Shown here: positions 1-9,280 of the stretch, one piece after another
Layout: each line of letters starts with the position of its first letter
Numbering within the stretch: the first letter of the stretch is position 1
Origin: G965216255 sp965216255
Lineage (GTDB): Bacteria > Bacteroidota > Rhodothermia > Rhodothermales > Bin80
Direction of reading: 5' to 3'
Length of the DNA stretch: 64,000 nt
Assembly (NCBI GenBank): GCA_965216255.1
Contig: OZ244148.1
Coordinates: 3,906,001-3,970,000, forward strand
The notes under the pieces: generated by a model
Databases searched by the model: none
Seen by the model: only the letters and a program-made list of their open reading frames with translations
What the model was told of the DNA's origin: nothing
Made by a program: the position numbers and the translations under genes

Positions 1-330
1 AGCTCGGGTGGCCATGTCCCTCCGCCCGAGGGTTCCCAGGATTTCGTTGGGTTCCGAGTCATGCAGCGTCGCGCCGATATAGAGGGCCGATGCTCCGTAC
101 AGGATGCGGACTTCGGTCTGATGCGTGGCCGGGGCACCCTCCTGGGGTTCAAACTGTGTGAAATTCGTAGCTATCGGAGCGATTTGCCAGTCGCCTTCGT
201 CGAGGACGCCGTCTACCCGTACGGATCCCTGTATCTGGCGTGCCAACAGCGTACATTCGGATTTGCATCCGGGATCCGGGGGTACGGCGGGATCCAGAGG
301 TGCCATCAGAAGCAGTAGCGCAAGTAGCAT
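1..330 (-). CDS. DUF5916-type protein with N-terminal CBM9-like domain (3' part outside window)
   Basis: An open frame of 110 codons starts with ATG at 330 and runs off the left edge without a stop. It begins with a hydrophobic signal (MLLALLLLMAPLDPA). A stretch beginning SVRVDGVLDEGDWQ and continuing through ATNFTQFEPQEG to LYIGATLHDSEP and LGRRD follows. This order (VDGxLDExxW, then FxQxxPxEG, then LYIGxxxxDSEP) is the classic start of the CBM9-like domain that heads DUF5916 proteins of Bacteroidota-type bacteria, which are usually followed by an outer-membrane beta-barrel-like C-terminus. Role unknown; probably secreted or envelope-associated. It is divergent from the YigZ-like gene, sharing a 55-bp spacer. 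Family assignment is strong for the visible part; full length and function cannot be seen. Confidence 0.8.
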   Translation of the reverse strand, partial: MLLALLLLMAPLDPAVPPDPGCKSECTLLARQIQGSVRVDGVLDEGDWQIAPIATNFTQFEPQEGAPATHQTEVRILYGASALYIGATLHDSEPNEILGTLGRRDMATRA

Positions 331-385
331 AGAAGACGTCTAGATTCAAGCCTATTTTGTACGAGCAGATTGGCGGCATGGTTGC

Positions 386-985
386 ATGGAGGACACCTAT
401 CGAACTATCGGCGAGGGAGGGCTCGCCGAACTTGTCATCCGTGGCTCGCGCTTCCTGGCGGCGGCGCAGCGCGTGGCCACCGTAAATGACGTTCGTGAGG
501 CCCTGCGGCAGGCGCGCCTCCGTGAGCGCCACGCCACGCACCACACATATGCCTACAGGCTCCGCTCCGGTGCGTGCCAGTCCCATAACGATGGCGAGCC
601 GGTGGCCGGCCACGGAATCCTTCGCCGTATTGAAGCGGAAGACCTTGCCGATGCGCTCGTTATCGTGTCGCGTTATTTTGGAGGAACAAAGCTGGGCGTA
701 GGAGGGCTCGGGCGCGCCTATGCCGAAGCTGCTGGCAGGGCCCTCAGTGCCGCGACGATCGAGGAACGGGTCGTGCGCCGACGCGTGCGCTTGGTCGTGG
801 CGTATGCGGACCACACAGCCGTCATGCGCGCGATGCGCAGGTATGACGCGCATGTTGTCGCCTCCACGTATGCGGAAAGCGTGGAATTGCTCGTGGCCGT
901 GCGCCCCTCCCACATGGAGCCCTTCCGACGCGACGTCCGGGACGCCCAGCGTGGCCGGGGCGCCATTGAGAACGCTGACACCTAA
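386..985 (+). CDS. yigZ: IMPACT/YigZ family protein
   Basis: The product is 199 aa, close to the usual 200-210 aa of the family. The UPF0029/IMPACT N-terminal domain is visible: GSRFLAAAQRV near residue 20, HHTYAYRL near residue 50, NDGEP near residue 70, and the hallmark SRYFGGTKLGVGGLGRAY near residue 95. A C-terminal DUF1949-like half follows. The usual DGEPxGTAG is here DGEPVAGHG, a mild deviation. In eukaryotes IMPACT acts on the Gcn2 pathway; the bacterial role is not settled. The stop codon overlaps the stop of the convergent RNase HI gene by 3 bp, so the two genes are packed tail to tail. Confidence 0.9.
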   Translation: MEDTYRTIGEGGLAELVIRGSRFLAAAQRVATVNDVREALRQARLRERHATHHTYAYRLRSGACQSHNDGEPVAGHGILRRIEAEDLADALVIVSRYFGGTKLGVGGLGRAYAEAAGRALSAATIEERVVRRRVRLVVAYADHTAVMRAMRRYDAHVVASTYAESVELLVAVRPSHMEPFRRDVRDAQRGRGAIENADT

Positions 986-1425
986 GCGACCTCCTCCCCA
1001 TTTCTGGCGGCCACGGCCAGCCGGTCAACCCGGTTGTTGAGGGCATCACCCGCATGGCCCTTCACCTTGATCCAGCGTATGGCGTGCCTTTCGGCCTGCT
1101 TCAGCAGGCCGGTCCAAAGGTCTCTGTTCTCAACGGGCCTCTTGGCCGCCGTCTTCCATCCGTTGCGAACCCAGCGGTCGAGCCATCCCTGGTTAAAGGC
1201 CCGCTCAAGATAGCGGCTGTCTGTGCGAAGGCGTACGCGGCAGGGATATTTCAACGCACGCAGCGCTTCCAGCGCGGCCATGAGTTCCATGCGGTTGTTC
1301 GTGGTAAGCGCCTCGCAGCCCGTTAGCACGCGCTCCTCTCCTTCATGCTGCAGGATGGCCGCCCATCCTCCACGCCCCGGATTACCGGAGCAGCTGCCGT
1401 CGGTGGTAATGGTTACCAGCTTCAT
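982..1425 (-). CDS. rnhA: Ribonuclease HI
   Basis: The product is 147 aa, the normal size for type 1 RNase H, which cleaves RNA in RNA-DNA hybrids during replication and R-loop removal. The metal-binding carboxylates are all visible: D9 in TTDGSCSGNPG, E47 in NNRMELMA, D69 in RTDSRYL and D134 in NNRVDRLA, together with the flexible-loop His in VKGHAGD. I chose the ATG at 1425 because it places MKLVTITTDG at the N-terminus as in family members. A longer frame upstream (to 1473) would add 16 residues with no similarity. The gene is convergent with the YigZ-like gene and divergent from obgE. Confidence 0.95.
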   Translation of the reverse strand: MKLVTITTDGSCSGNPGRGGWAAILQHEGEERVLTGCEALTTNNRMELMAALEALRALKYPCRVRLRTDSRYLERAFNQGWLDRWVRNGWKTAAKRPVENRDLWTGLLKQAERHAIRWIKVKGHAGDALNNRVDRLAVAARNGEEVA

Positions 1426-1490
1426 TGCTGCCTGCCTGCTATGTCCTATCTTTCCCGTCCAGTGACAGCGCATTTACGCGTTTCGACCGC

Positions 1491-2516
1491 ATGAGGTTTG
1501 TTGACTACGTTACCATTACAGTTCGAAGCGGCAGTGGAGGGGCCGGCTGTGTGGCCTTTCGCCGGGAAAAATTCGTGCCCAGGGGTGGACCTTCCGGCGG
1601 AGATGGAGGTCGGGGCGGCTCCGTAATCCTTGAGGCCGATGCCCATATTAACACGCTGCTGGATCTGCGGTACAAAAGGCACCACTATGCCCCGCATGGC
1701 GGACCGGGCGAGGGCAGCCGCCGCACGGGAAAAGACGGAGCAGACCTTGTCCTGCGGGTGCCGCCGGGTACTACGGCCCGTCTGGCGAAAGGTGGAGACA
1801 TCTTCGGAGAGGTGGTTTCTGCAGGCGATCGTCTGGTACTGGTTTGTGGAGGCCGGGGTGGTCGGGGCAATACATTCTTCAAGTCGGCCACGCACCAGGC
1901 ACCCAAATTCAGCCAGCCGGGGGAGCCCGGCGAGGAGCAACAGGTGGCGCTCGAGCTGCGGCTCCTGGCCGACGTCGGTCTTGTGGGCCATCCCAATGCC
2001 GGAAAGAGCACGCTGGTGGCTTCCGTTTCGGCGGCGCGGCCGAGAATCGCGGACTATCCCTTCACGACACTTGTACCTACGCCTGGGGTAGTATACGTGG
2101 AGGAGTATTCTTCGTTTGTGATTGCGGATATTCCGGGTATCATTAAAGGGGCGCACGCGGGCAGGGGCCTCGGCCTGCGCTTCCTGAAACACATCGAGCG
2201 CAACAGTGTGCTGCTGTTTCTCATTCCCGTAACGTCCGAGGATCCAGGAGCAGAATACGATGTGCTGCTTGGCGAACTCGCCGCCTTCAAGCCAGAAATG
2301 CTCCTAAAGCCCCGGGTCGTGGCCTTTTCCAAGGCGGACCTGCTGCCGGAGTCCGACCGGACGGGATGGCTGGAATCCCACCGGGGCCGCTTCCAGGACG
2401 CAGATACGGCGCTGATATGCAGCGCCGTATCCGGTTACGGATTAGACGGTCTGAAGAAGACGCTATGGAATCTGGTCCAGCGCGAAAAGAGGGCGCGGTC
2501 CCACCAGGAAGTGTGA
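1491..2516 (+). CDS. obgE: Obg family GTPase (ribosome assembly)
   Basis: The product is 341 aa. The glycine-rich Obg fold covers residues 1-155 (GGPSGGDGGRGG, GGRGGRGN). The G domain follows, with G1 GHPNAGKST, G3 DIPGIIKGAHAGRG and G4 SKAD. Obg proteins bind the 50S subunit and link GTP/ppGpp status to ribosome assembly. The G4 motif is SKxD rather than the canonical NKxD; my recollection is that this variant is seen in Bacteroidota Obg proteins. The start was set at ATG 1491 (MRFVDYVTITV), the conserved Obg N-terminus; upstream codons in the same frame look non-coding. It is the first gene of the obgE-rluD-hisS-lgt cluster, and rluD starts 11 bp downstream. Confidence 0.95.
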   Translation: MRFVDYVTITVRSGSGGAGCVAFRREKFVPRGGPSGGDGGRGGSVILEADAHINTLLDLRYKRHHYAPHGGPGEGSRRTGKDGADLVLRVPPGTTARLAKGGDIFGEVVSAGDRLVLVCGGRGGRGNTFFKSATHQAPKFSQPGEPGEEQQVALELRLLADVGLVGHPNAGKSTLVASVSAARPRIADYPFTTLVPTPGVVYVEEYSSFVIADIPGIIKGAHAGRGLGLRFLKHIERNSVLLFLIPVTSEDPGAEYDVLLGELAAFKPEMLLKPRVVAFSKADLLPESDRTGWLESHRGRFQDADTALICSAVSGYGLDGLKKTLWNLVQREKRARSHQEV

Positions 2517-2527
2517 CGGTGCCGGGT

Positions 2528-3541
2528 ATGGCCAATAGTGCCGATACGGACATCCCGGATGATCCGGGTCCCGTTCAGGTGGCCTGCGAGGACCGGGCAC
2601 TGGATCGTCTGGACGTGTTCCTCGCCCGTAGCGTGGAGAATACTTCCCGGTCTGCTCTGCAGCGTGCCATCCGGCAGGGCCAGGTCCTTGTAAATGGCCG
2701 TGCGGTTCTGCGGGTCTCGGCTACCGTAGCGTACGGCGACGTAGTGCGATGGCGCCGAGTGCCGCCGGCTCCATCGCTTGTTCCCCCCGAGCCGCTGCCG
2801 CTCGATATCGTCTATGAAGATCCCTACCTGATGGTGGTGGACAAGCCGGCAGGCATGCCGGTTCATCCGGGCGCTGGCCACAGAACGGGAACCCTTGTCA
2901 ACGCGCTGCTGCACCATGTGGGTGCGGGCCCTCTGGATCCCTTGGCGCCGGTCCCCTGCGACGGGCTTTCCGCTGCCCACACGGCCTCCGGCCCCGTCCG
3001 GCCGGGCATTGTTCACCGCCTGGACAAGGACACGACCGGGCTTCTGGTCGTGGCCAAGGACGACGTGACGCACCGGGCACTCGCGCGCCAGTTTGAAGCC
3101 AGAAGCGCCCGGCGCCGCTACGCGGGTATCGTACGCGGCAGGCCGGATCCGGCCTCAGGCGTAATTGATGCCCCGATTGGGAGGGATCCGCGGGACCGCA
3201 AGAAGATGGCAGTAACAAGCCGAGGGAGGCGTGCCGTGACGGCGTTCGAGACCACAGAAGTATTTCATCAGGCCGCCCTGCTTCGGTTCAGCCTGCAGAC
3301 CGGCCGAACGCACCAGATCCGCGTCCATGCCCGGCATATCGGACATCCCATCCTGGGCGATCCCACATACGGGGGGAAGGGGCCTAGGGAGCAAGGCGGT
3401 TCCATGCTGGCGGGCCTTGCGCGCCAGGCCCTGCACGCGGAGCGCTTGGGCTTTGTGCACCCGCAAACCGGGCGCGAGGAGGTTTTTGTAAGCCGACTCC
3501 CGGATGACATGCTGGAGGTACTCGGCCGGCTGCGTGCCTAG
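2528..3541 (+). CDS. rluD: RluA/RluD family 23S rRNA pseudouridine synthase
   Basis: The product is 337 aa. An S4 RNA-binding domain lies at about residues 25-85 (RLDVFLAR, then GQVLVNGRAV). A PsuA/RluA catalytic domain follows, with VDKPAGMPVHPG and the signature GIVHRLDKDTTGLLVVAK, whose Asp in HRLD is the nucleophile. FSLQTGRTHQIRVH and GHPILGDPTYGG are also present. The enzyme probably isomerises uridines of 23S rRNA helix 69, but RluA/C/D cannot be separated confidently by eye. The start ATG at 2528 lies 11 bp after the obgE stop. An in-frame extension into obgE is open but is more likely a shadow. The N-terminal 25 residues are not conserved-looking. Confidence 0.88.
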   Translation: MANSADTDIPDDPGPVQVACEDRALDRLDVFLARSVENTSRSALQRAIRQGQVLVNGRAVLRVSATVAYGDVVRWRRVPPAPSLVPPEPLPLDIVYEDPYLMVVDKPAGMPVHPGAGHRTGTLVNALLHHVGAGPLDPLAPVPCDGLSAAHTASGPVRPGIVHRLDKDTTGLLVVAKDDVTHRALARQFEARSARRRYAGIVRGRPDPASGVIDAPIGRDPRDRKKMAVTSRGRRAVTAFETTEVFHQAALLRFSLQTGRTHQIRVHARHIGHPILGDPTYGGKGPREQGGSMLAGLARQALHAERLGFVHPQTGREEVFVSRLPDDMLEVLGRLRA

Positions 3542-3718
3542 CCAATGGAAGCTCTTAACCCCTCCTTGACCTCCGTGCGGCCTGAAAGGCGCCGGCGTCC
3601 GGCAGTAGGGTAAACCGTGACGCGCCCTTCGGCGTACCAGTGCCTTTATGCCCCGGTCACGTACGGCATTGCCCGAAAGGCGCGCACCAGACCATTCATT
3701 CAGCCGAGCCCCGTGGAC

Positions 3719-4999
3719 GTGAAGCTCAGGTCGATCGAGGGGACCTACGACATCCTGCCTGGAGCAGGCGCCGGCCTCGGTCGCGTGGAGGCATGGCAAT
3801 TTGTGGAGTCCGTCATACGGGGCGTGATGCACCGCTTTGCCTTTGAAGAGATTCGGACGCCCGTCTTGGAGCCGACCGAGCTGGTGGCACGCGGTGTGGG
3901 GCAACAGACAGATATCGTGACGAAGGAGATGTTCAGCTTTCAGCGCGGACGAACGAACTATGTGCTAAGGCCCGAGCTGACGGCGCCGGCCATGCGTGCC
4001 TATCTCCAGCATCATCTGGACCAGCGCCCTGGAGAGGCGCGGCTATTTTATTTCGGGCCCTGTTTTCGGGCGGAGCGCCCTCAGAAGGGCAGATACCGGC
4101 AGTTCCATCAGTTCGGCGCCGAGGTTATCGGCACGCTGGATGCCCGGGCGGATGCCGAAGTCATTGCTGTCATGATGGCAACGTACGCGGCATTCGGGCT
4201 TGAGGGCTTCAAGCTGCGCCTGAATACGCTTGGTGATGCGCCGTGCCGCGCACGCTATGCCGCAGCGCTGCAGCACTATTTTGAGCCCCTTGCTTCGGAG
4301 CTGTCGGCTACCAGTCTGGCACGCCTGCAGAAAAACCCGCTACGCATTTTGGACACCAAGGTGGAGTCGGAGCGCTGCCTGGTGCGTGAGGCGCCCCGCC
4401 TTCTGGACTTTGTGGGCGCTGCCGGAAGGGCCTATTACGAAAGGGTGAAGGCGCTCTTGGGTGATCTCGGCATTGCCTTTGTGGAGGATCCCTTTCTCGT
4501 TCGCGGTCTCGACTACTATACGCATACGGCCTTCGAGCTGGAGGCTGAGGACATCGGGGCCCAGAGTGCCCTGGCTGGCGGAGGCCGCTACGATGGGCTA
4601 GCCGAATCCATAGGCAGCGGGAAAACGATACCGGCGGTTGGGTTTGCCGCGGGGGTCGAGCGGCTTTTCCTGGCTCTGGAAGCGCAGCAGTGTGACCTGC
4701 CGGATCGGGCCCCGCTGGATGTCTTCCTGGTGGCCGTTGGCACCGAAGCCGAGCGATGGGCCTTTGCACAAGCGCAGCAGCTGCGCGCCGCGGGACTGCG
4801 GTGCAGCTATGAATTGGGCAGCCGCTCGCTAAAGGCGCAGTTGCGCCTGGCGCACAGGGTCGCCGCCCGCCACTGCGTAATCGTGACAGATGAGGAGATG
4901 CGCCAGCGCAGGGCGCAAGTCAAGAACATGGAGACGGGGGTACAGCAAGGCGTTGCATTCGATGCCTTGGAGGCCTGCCTTCGTAGCCCACACCACTAG
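3719..4999 (+). CDS. hisS: Histidyl-tRNA synthetase
   Basis: The product is 426 aa and is a class II synthetase charging tRNA-His. Visible features are the N-terminal IEGTYDILPG, motif 2 (FRAERPQKGRYRQFHQFG), the histidine-specific motif RGLDYYTHTAFE, motif 3 (AVGFAAGVERLFLAL) and a C-terminal anticodon-binding domain ending in VIVTDEEM. The start was set at GTG 3719 so that the protein begins at KLRSIEGTYD, where family members begin. An upstream in-frame GTG at 3713 and a distant start near 3617 are alternatives; the extra sequence looks unlike HisS. lgt follows after only 6 bp, suggesting co-transcription. Confidence 0.92.
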   Translation: MKLRSIEGTYDILPGAGAGLGRVEAWQFVESVIRGVMHRFAFEEIRTPVLEPTELVARGVGQQTDIVTKEMFSFQRGRTNYVLRPELTAPAMRAYLQHHLDQRPGEARLFYFGPCFRAERPQKGRYRQFHQFGAEVIGTLDARADAEVIAVMMATYAAFGLEGFKLRLNTLGDAPCRARYAAALQHYFEPLASELSATSLARLQKNPLRILDTKVESERCLVREAPRLLDFVGAAGRAYYERVKALLGDLGIAFVEDPFLVRGLDYYTHTAFELEAEDIGAQSALAGGGRYDGLAESIGSGKTIPAVGFAAGVERLFLALEAQQCDLPDRAPLDVFLVAVGTEAERWAFAQAQQLRAAGLRCSYELGSRSLKAQLRLAHRVAARHCVIVTDEEMRQRRAQVKNMETGVQQGVAFDALEACLRSPHH

Positions 5000-5005
5000 T
5001 TAGAC

Positions 5006-5959
5006 ATGTACCCCCGCTTACTGGAAATACCGCTTCCCTTCGAAATCTTCGGAATAGAGGTTATTACCATCTATTCTTTCGGCGCGATGATGGCCATCGC
5101 GTTCCTCCTGGCGGCCTGGCTTCTGCGTACGGAACTCGACCGGCTCTACCATGAGGGTCGGCTGAATGCGGTACGCATGCAGATCTCGCCCCGCAAGATG
5201 GCCGGAAAGCGCGTCAGAACTGCTGGTTCTCGCATGTCTTCCGCCGATGTAAGTCCCGCCTACCTTGTGGGCACGGTCGTCGTGATTGCCGTGGTGGGTG
5301 GCCTCGGTGGCGCCAAGCTGTTCTACATCTTTGATCACCCTGGTGATTTTGCCCGCGATCCATTCGGCTTGATATTCTCGCGCGGCGGGCTGACGTTCTA
5401 TGGCGGCCTCATTGTCGCGGCGCTGTCGATAGCCTGGTACCTACGCAAGAAAGGGGTTCCCTTTGCCCTATTTTCGGACAGTGCGCTACCGACCGTGCTC
5501 CTGGCGTACGGCATTGGCCGCATCGGCTGTCACCTGGCCGGAGACGGCGACTGGGGCATAGCCGCAAACGTAGCCGCACGGCCCGACTGGGTGCCCATGT
5601 GGCTTTGGGCGGAGACGTACCCGAACAATATCCTGGGGGCGGTGCTGCCGGAGACGGGCGTCTATCCGACGCCGCTGTATGAATTGGGTATGGCGCTAAT
5701 GCTGTTCGCGGTGCTATGGAGCCTAAGACGGCATCCGTTTCGCGCGGGGTGGCTCTGCTGGCTTACGCTGTTTTGCTTCGGCGTGGAGCGATTTCTTATC
5801 GAGTGGATCCGCGTAAACAACGAGTATGATCTTTTTGGCATGTCGGTTACGCAGGCGGAAGTAGTTTCCGTGGTACTGGTTGCTGCCGCGACGGCGGGGC
5901 TCGTACTGACAACAAGACGGCGGCATGACCCCGTGCCGGAACAGCAAGGAGAGGATTAA
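5006..5959 (+). CDS. lgt: Prolipoprotein diacylglyceryl transferase
   Basis: The product is a 317-aa polytopic membrane protein. It transfers diacylglyceryl from phosphatidylglycerol to the lipobox cysteine of prolipoproteins, the first step of lipoprotein maturation. The Lgt signature is clear at about residues 172-185: GRIGCHLAGDGDWG. Several hydrophobic segments and a TPLYELG segment are present, the latter matching the conserved Y-x-x-E region. A hydrophilic insertion of about 40 residues (positions 45-85, basic and Ser/Arg-rich) separates the first and second membrane segments; it is longer than in E. coli Lgt. The many lipobox-bearing proteins in this window would be its substrates. It is the last gene of the obgE-rluD-hisS-lgt cluster. 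Confidence 0.92.
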   Translation: MYPRLLEIPLPFEIFGIEVITIYSFGAMMAIAFLLAAWLLRTELDRLYHEGRLNAVRMQISPRKMAGKRVRTAGSRMSSADVSPAYLVGTVVVIAVVGGLGGAKLFYIFDHPGDFARDPFGLIFSRGGLTFYGGLIVAALSIAWYLRKKGVPFALFSDSALPTVLLAYGIGRIGCHLAGDGDWGIAANVAARPDWVPMWLWAETYPNNILGAVLPETGVYPTPLYELGMALMLFAVLWSLRRHPFRAGWLCWLTLFCFGVERFLIEWIRVNNEYDLFGMSVTQAEVVSVVLVAAATAGLVLTTRRRHDPVPEQQGED

Positions 5960-5965
5960 CACACG

Positions 5966-5987
5966 CGGCCGGTTTCGCTTCCGGTCG
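5966..5987 (+). terminator. Possible terminator hairpin after lgt
   Basis: A 7-bp stem (CGGCCGG paired with CCGGTCG, one G-U pair) with an 8-nt loop lies 6 bp after the lgt stop. No T-run follows, so this is either a weak intrinsic terminator or chance structure. Confidence 0.3.
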
Positions 5988-6560
5988 GATCTAGGGATTG
6001 CCCGCATATCCCATAGCGGGCTCCGATGCCGCTCAAGGCAGCAGAGACACATCGTGGCCATCTGAGCCGAAGTAGCCGCTGCCATAGCAGCAACTCATTC
6101 ACACCCAGCCAACGCCGCATTGGTCCTAATAGAATGGGGGATCGTGTTACTTATCCCGTCTCTCTTGGCCTGCTAGCGCCATGTCGGTTGCATAGACCCT
6201 TACCAGTAGCGCAGGCTATCGGCGGCGGCCGTAGCCACGGAAGCTCACTTTCCGATAGACAGGCAGTCGAGTGCGAAATCAGCACGGACGAGATTGACCA
6301 AGTTGCGCGCAGAAAACAATCTGCAAAGCAGTCGAACGGGTTTCGAGTCTTGGGGGCGTCTCAAATAGTCATCTCACTCCAAAAGCGCGGAAAAGAGGAC
6401 AGGTACCGGATAATGAGACCCAGCGCAAATATTAGGAGTGCGGGTGGATGAAGCCAGCTTGGTCATGCTCTGCGCGGCGCTGGCAACATTATGGCCAAAT
6501 GGTGTCTTTTGCCTCCGGACCTCCCGCCGCTGGCAAAAGCTCGGGGTTGCTACAGCCGGG
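5988..6560. other. Gene-poor spacer, nothing recognised
   Basis: About 570 bp separate lgt from the convergent beta-propeller gene. The longest frame (6026-6451, forward, 141 codons) has Ser/Arg/His-rich, unstructured-looking sequence and no family resemblance. I see no tRNA cloverleaf, repeat or transposase trace. It is probably degenerate sequence. Confidence 0.4.
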
Positions 6561-7700
6561 CTATGGCTCGATAATCTCGTATCCCACTACGAGCGGCGCA
6601 CCGGATTCGGCGTCCTCAAGCTCCCCGTAAGCCCGGCCTGCTCTAACAGCCATGAGTGTGACGTTGACGGGCAATTCGACCTCGCCATCAACGGAGCCTT
6701 CTAAGCCAATGATTAGCCATCGGCCCGCAGGAGCGCCCGTCGCAGCAGAGAGCTGTACCCATACGCGACCCCCATCATCCACGACCAAGGTTTGGAATGC
6801 CGGCTTCGCTCCGGCCAGGTTGGCGTCTAGAATCATCTGCCTACCGACATGGTCCCGAGCTTCCATTACGGCATCCATGTCCTCCTGCGTTACAGCAACG
6901 GGATCGTGCGGCACGTGAAGCGACCCGAGCGGTTGTCCGCTGACAGCCGTCATGTCAATATGGACAGCATCGCTCCAGCCTGAATACAGGACGCCTTCCG
7001 GGCCAAGTCTCGCTACGCTATGTCTGGCAAATGGGCGCGGGATTATGCGTGAGCCGTCCGATGCAAAGATGGGGCTTGAGACGCGCAGTCCAACCAGGGA
7101 GTCCACCGGCTCGCCGCGCCGATTTACTCGCATTACGGGAGCTATTCTTAATTCATCGGCTTCGGGTACAGGCTGCGTGCTGAGGTTAGTTGTTACGGCA
7201 AACCGGAGAATAAATCCTTGTTCGGCAACGCCAACAAGGTCGTAGGGCGTCTGATCTCCACTGCCTTCGACGAGGGTCAGGCTGTACGCAAACTGGTAGG
7301 TGTCGGGGGCAAAAGCGGATATGCGCCTTAATTGCCAGTCGAACGCGAAAACGGAATCACGCGGTCCGACAGCTACGCGCCCTAACCATTCAAATTCTCC
7401 CGGACCAGCACCCTTGCCTCCAAAATGGCTTGCCAGTTGCCCATCGGGGGAATAGACATACACCTTCGCAGCATCCCGGTCACCGACGACGACCTGTCCT
7501 GCAGAATTGACAGCCATGGAACTAATGCTGCCAAAGAGTACCGTATCTCCCTGCGCTTCATCGCCCAGGCGCAGGAATTCGGTCAGTTCAACGGGACCAC
7601 GATCCTGCGTCCGGTCCGGGCTCGTATACTGGTCCGCACAGGCTAGCAGGAAGGCGAGGCCAAAACATAAAAGAGAGGCTAAATGCGGGCGCCGCGCCAT
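6561..7700 (-). CDS. 6-bladed beta-propeller lipoprotein
   Basis: The product is 379 aa. It starts with a lipoprotein signal (LASLLCFGLAFLLAC, lipobox LLAC) and should be anchored on the outside of the inner or outer membrane. The body has propeller-type repeats such as SSMAVNSAGQVVVGDRDAAKVYVYSPDG, HFGGKGAGPGEFEW (an NHL-like blade phrase) and VAVGPRDSVFAFDWQLRRISAF. This pattern is typical of the 6-bladed beta-propeller lipoproteins numerous in Rhodothermota and some Gemmatimonadota-like genomes. Ligand unknown. The start was placed at the ATG just before the signal (MARRPHL); a frame extending upstream to 7808 has no signal-like sequence. It is monocistronic and convergent with the lgt cluster. 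Confidence 0.75.
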   Translation of the reverse strand: MARRPHLASLLCFGLAFLLACADQYTSPDRTQDRGPVELTEFLRLGDEAQGDTVLFGSISSMAVNSAGQVVVGDRDAAKVYVYSPDGQLASHFGGKGAGPGEFEWLGRVAVGPRDSVFAFDWQLRRISAFAPDTYQFAYSLTLVEGSGDQTPYDLVGVAEQGFILRFAVTTNLSTQPVPEADELRIAPVMRVNRRGEPVDSLVGLRVSSPIFASDGSRIIPRPFARHSVARLGPEGVLYSGWSDAVHIDMTAVSGQPLGSLHVPHDPVAVTQEDMDAVMEARDHVGRQMILDANLAGAKPAFQTLVVDDGGRVWVQLSAATGAPAGRWLIIGLEGSVDGEVELPVNVTLMAVRAGRAYGELEDAESGAPLVVGYEIIEP

Positions 7701-8923
7701 GTGCCTGGTAGATTGGTGCAGAAAATGACTTGGCGATACACGCCCCGCGCCAACTGTGCTGAGCCGGTCAGGAAGCATGCGCCGCTTGCGTTTCAGAGTA
7801 AGGCCCACGTTCCTGGTAGGACTATTCCAGTCGAATAGTTCAATATATGCATTGGCGGATCAAGCGCCACCAATCTCGCCCGCACTCGGCCGGCACAGGC
7901 GGAGGCCGAATAAACGGGCACGTACCCTGTCATAGCTGAGCAATGGTCGTGCAATAGCGGCGTCTGCGGTTTTACTTCGCGGAGGCCGCACCCACACCGC
8001 TCTTCAGTGGCAGGCGTTTTAGGCTCAGGTGCCACTCTCGGCCCATAGCGCTCAAGGTGGCGACACCGGTCGGCATAAGGACAAGGCTCTGGCAAACTGT
8101 GGGGCGAAGGCGGCCTCTCGCTGCTGATTGCGCCAGGGCTTGCATTTCTCCGGGGAACCGGCCTCGCTGCCGCAGCCGAACACCCGCGCGCTCCCTTATG
8201 CCTATGAGCACTCTGGTCCAGATCGCGTATCTGGAATTCGGCCACGGTCGTCCTATTCCGCAACTGCTTCTGCCTCGGTAAAGGGTCCCATTACGCCGAA
8301 TGATTGGCGTCCTTTACCAAAACGTGAGGCCAGGCCCGAGTACTGCTCACCTGATCTGGTAGGCGGCTGGGATTACAGACTATTGTCTGCGGCAAGCTGG
8401 AAGATTTTTCCTTTGCGTTGTGAATGCGCGATGCGCATTCAGTCCATCGGCCTGCAGACCCCTGAGTGACTGCGACCAGATTGACCGTTGCTCCAATTTA
8501 TCCGCACCATGGTGGTTTGAGTGGCCTGCCGGCAGGGAATGCCGCGTGCGACGCCAGCGCCCGGCCGTTCTTCGCGTGGTATGGACTTGGCTTTGCTGTC
8601 TAAAGCCGTGGAATAGCACGACTGCGTTGCAGTATTGACAAGTACTTACGGGCACGGAGAAGACTAGCTTCCCGTCCGGCCCATATGTTTCAGGCCCCAC
8701 CTTAGCTTGGGAACTATTCAAACGTGAGAACTATTGGCGCCGGCATCCGCAAATACCGGATAGACTTCGGTCCCCGGTTATTGCGTATCTTTTGGCAGAG
8801 ATGGCCTTGCCCTACTCTTCCTCTAAGGTGGCGCAATAGAAAAGCGCCAGCCACGGGATATTGACGCTTTCAAGCGGCTATGGAAGGTCTACAAGCGATC
8901 TAGGCCAATGGAGGCTTGAACGC
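7701..8923. other. Gene-poor, probably decayed region
   Basis: About 1.2 kb holds no frame I can recognise. Frames at 7793-8263, 7972-8211 and 8380-8721 on the reverse strand, and 8128-8469 on the forward strand, are short, overlap each other and lack family motifs. No RNA gene, terminal inverted repeat or tandem repeat was recognised. The stretch probably holds remains of lost genes between the lipoprotein and the small DNA-binding-type ORF. Confidence 0.4.
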
Positions 8924-9280
8924 ATGGACCTGACACGAGACTTCAAGGAGACGACATGGGCGCGCCTTGAGTGCGATCCAACATTCCGGGAGAAACTGCT
9001 TAAGGAAGGCATTGAATCCCCGCCCGCTGGTGGTATTGCCACGGCTAAGGCAGGTCTAACCCATTCTTGCAATGCCGCTTCTGGCTTTCGAGGGCTAGGC
9101 TTCAGTTCAGATGAGAGATTGATGCGCATACGTGATCCAGACGGCAATTTGCAAGCCCGGGGGCCCATTGAATTCGTTAGATGCCTGGTCGATGGCGAGG
9201 GGCTTTCTGCCCCGGTGCCAGCGGGTGCTGGCATAAGGAGGATGGCAGGAATGACGTATCGCGTGGTCGCGAGCAAGTAG
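8924..9280 (+). CDS. Small DNA-binding/antitoxin-like protein, divergent or decaying
   Basis: The product is 118 aa. The N-terminus MDLTRDFKETTWARLECD followed by PTFREKLLKEGIE matches what I recall of a widespread family of about 100-aa helix-turn-helix (addiction-module antidote/XRE-like) proteins that begin LTRDFKETVxARxxRDPxFRxALLxEG. Later landmarks also fit loosely: TAKAGL, NAASGFRGLGF, RLMRIRDPDGNLQAR (normally SLMRMLGPxGNPQAR). The middle and the C-terminal 30 residues drift from the family, so the gene may be degenerating. A GGAGG at 8910-8914, 9 bp before the ATG, supports the start. No toxin gene was recognised next to it. Confidence 0.5.
   Translation: MDLTRDFKETTWARLECDPTFREKLLKEGIESPPAGGIATAKAGLTHSCNAASGFRGLGFSSDERLMRIRDPDGNLQARGPIEFVRCLVDGEGLSAPVPAGAGIRRMAGMTYRVVASK

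Noticed and set aside
149..913. 254-codon reverse frame
   Set aside because: Antisense to the YigZ-like gene and overlapping the DUF5916 start in another frame; no recognisable motif.
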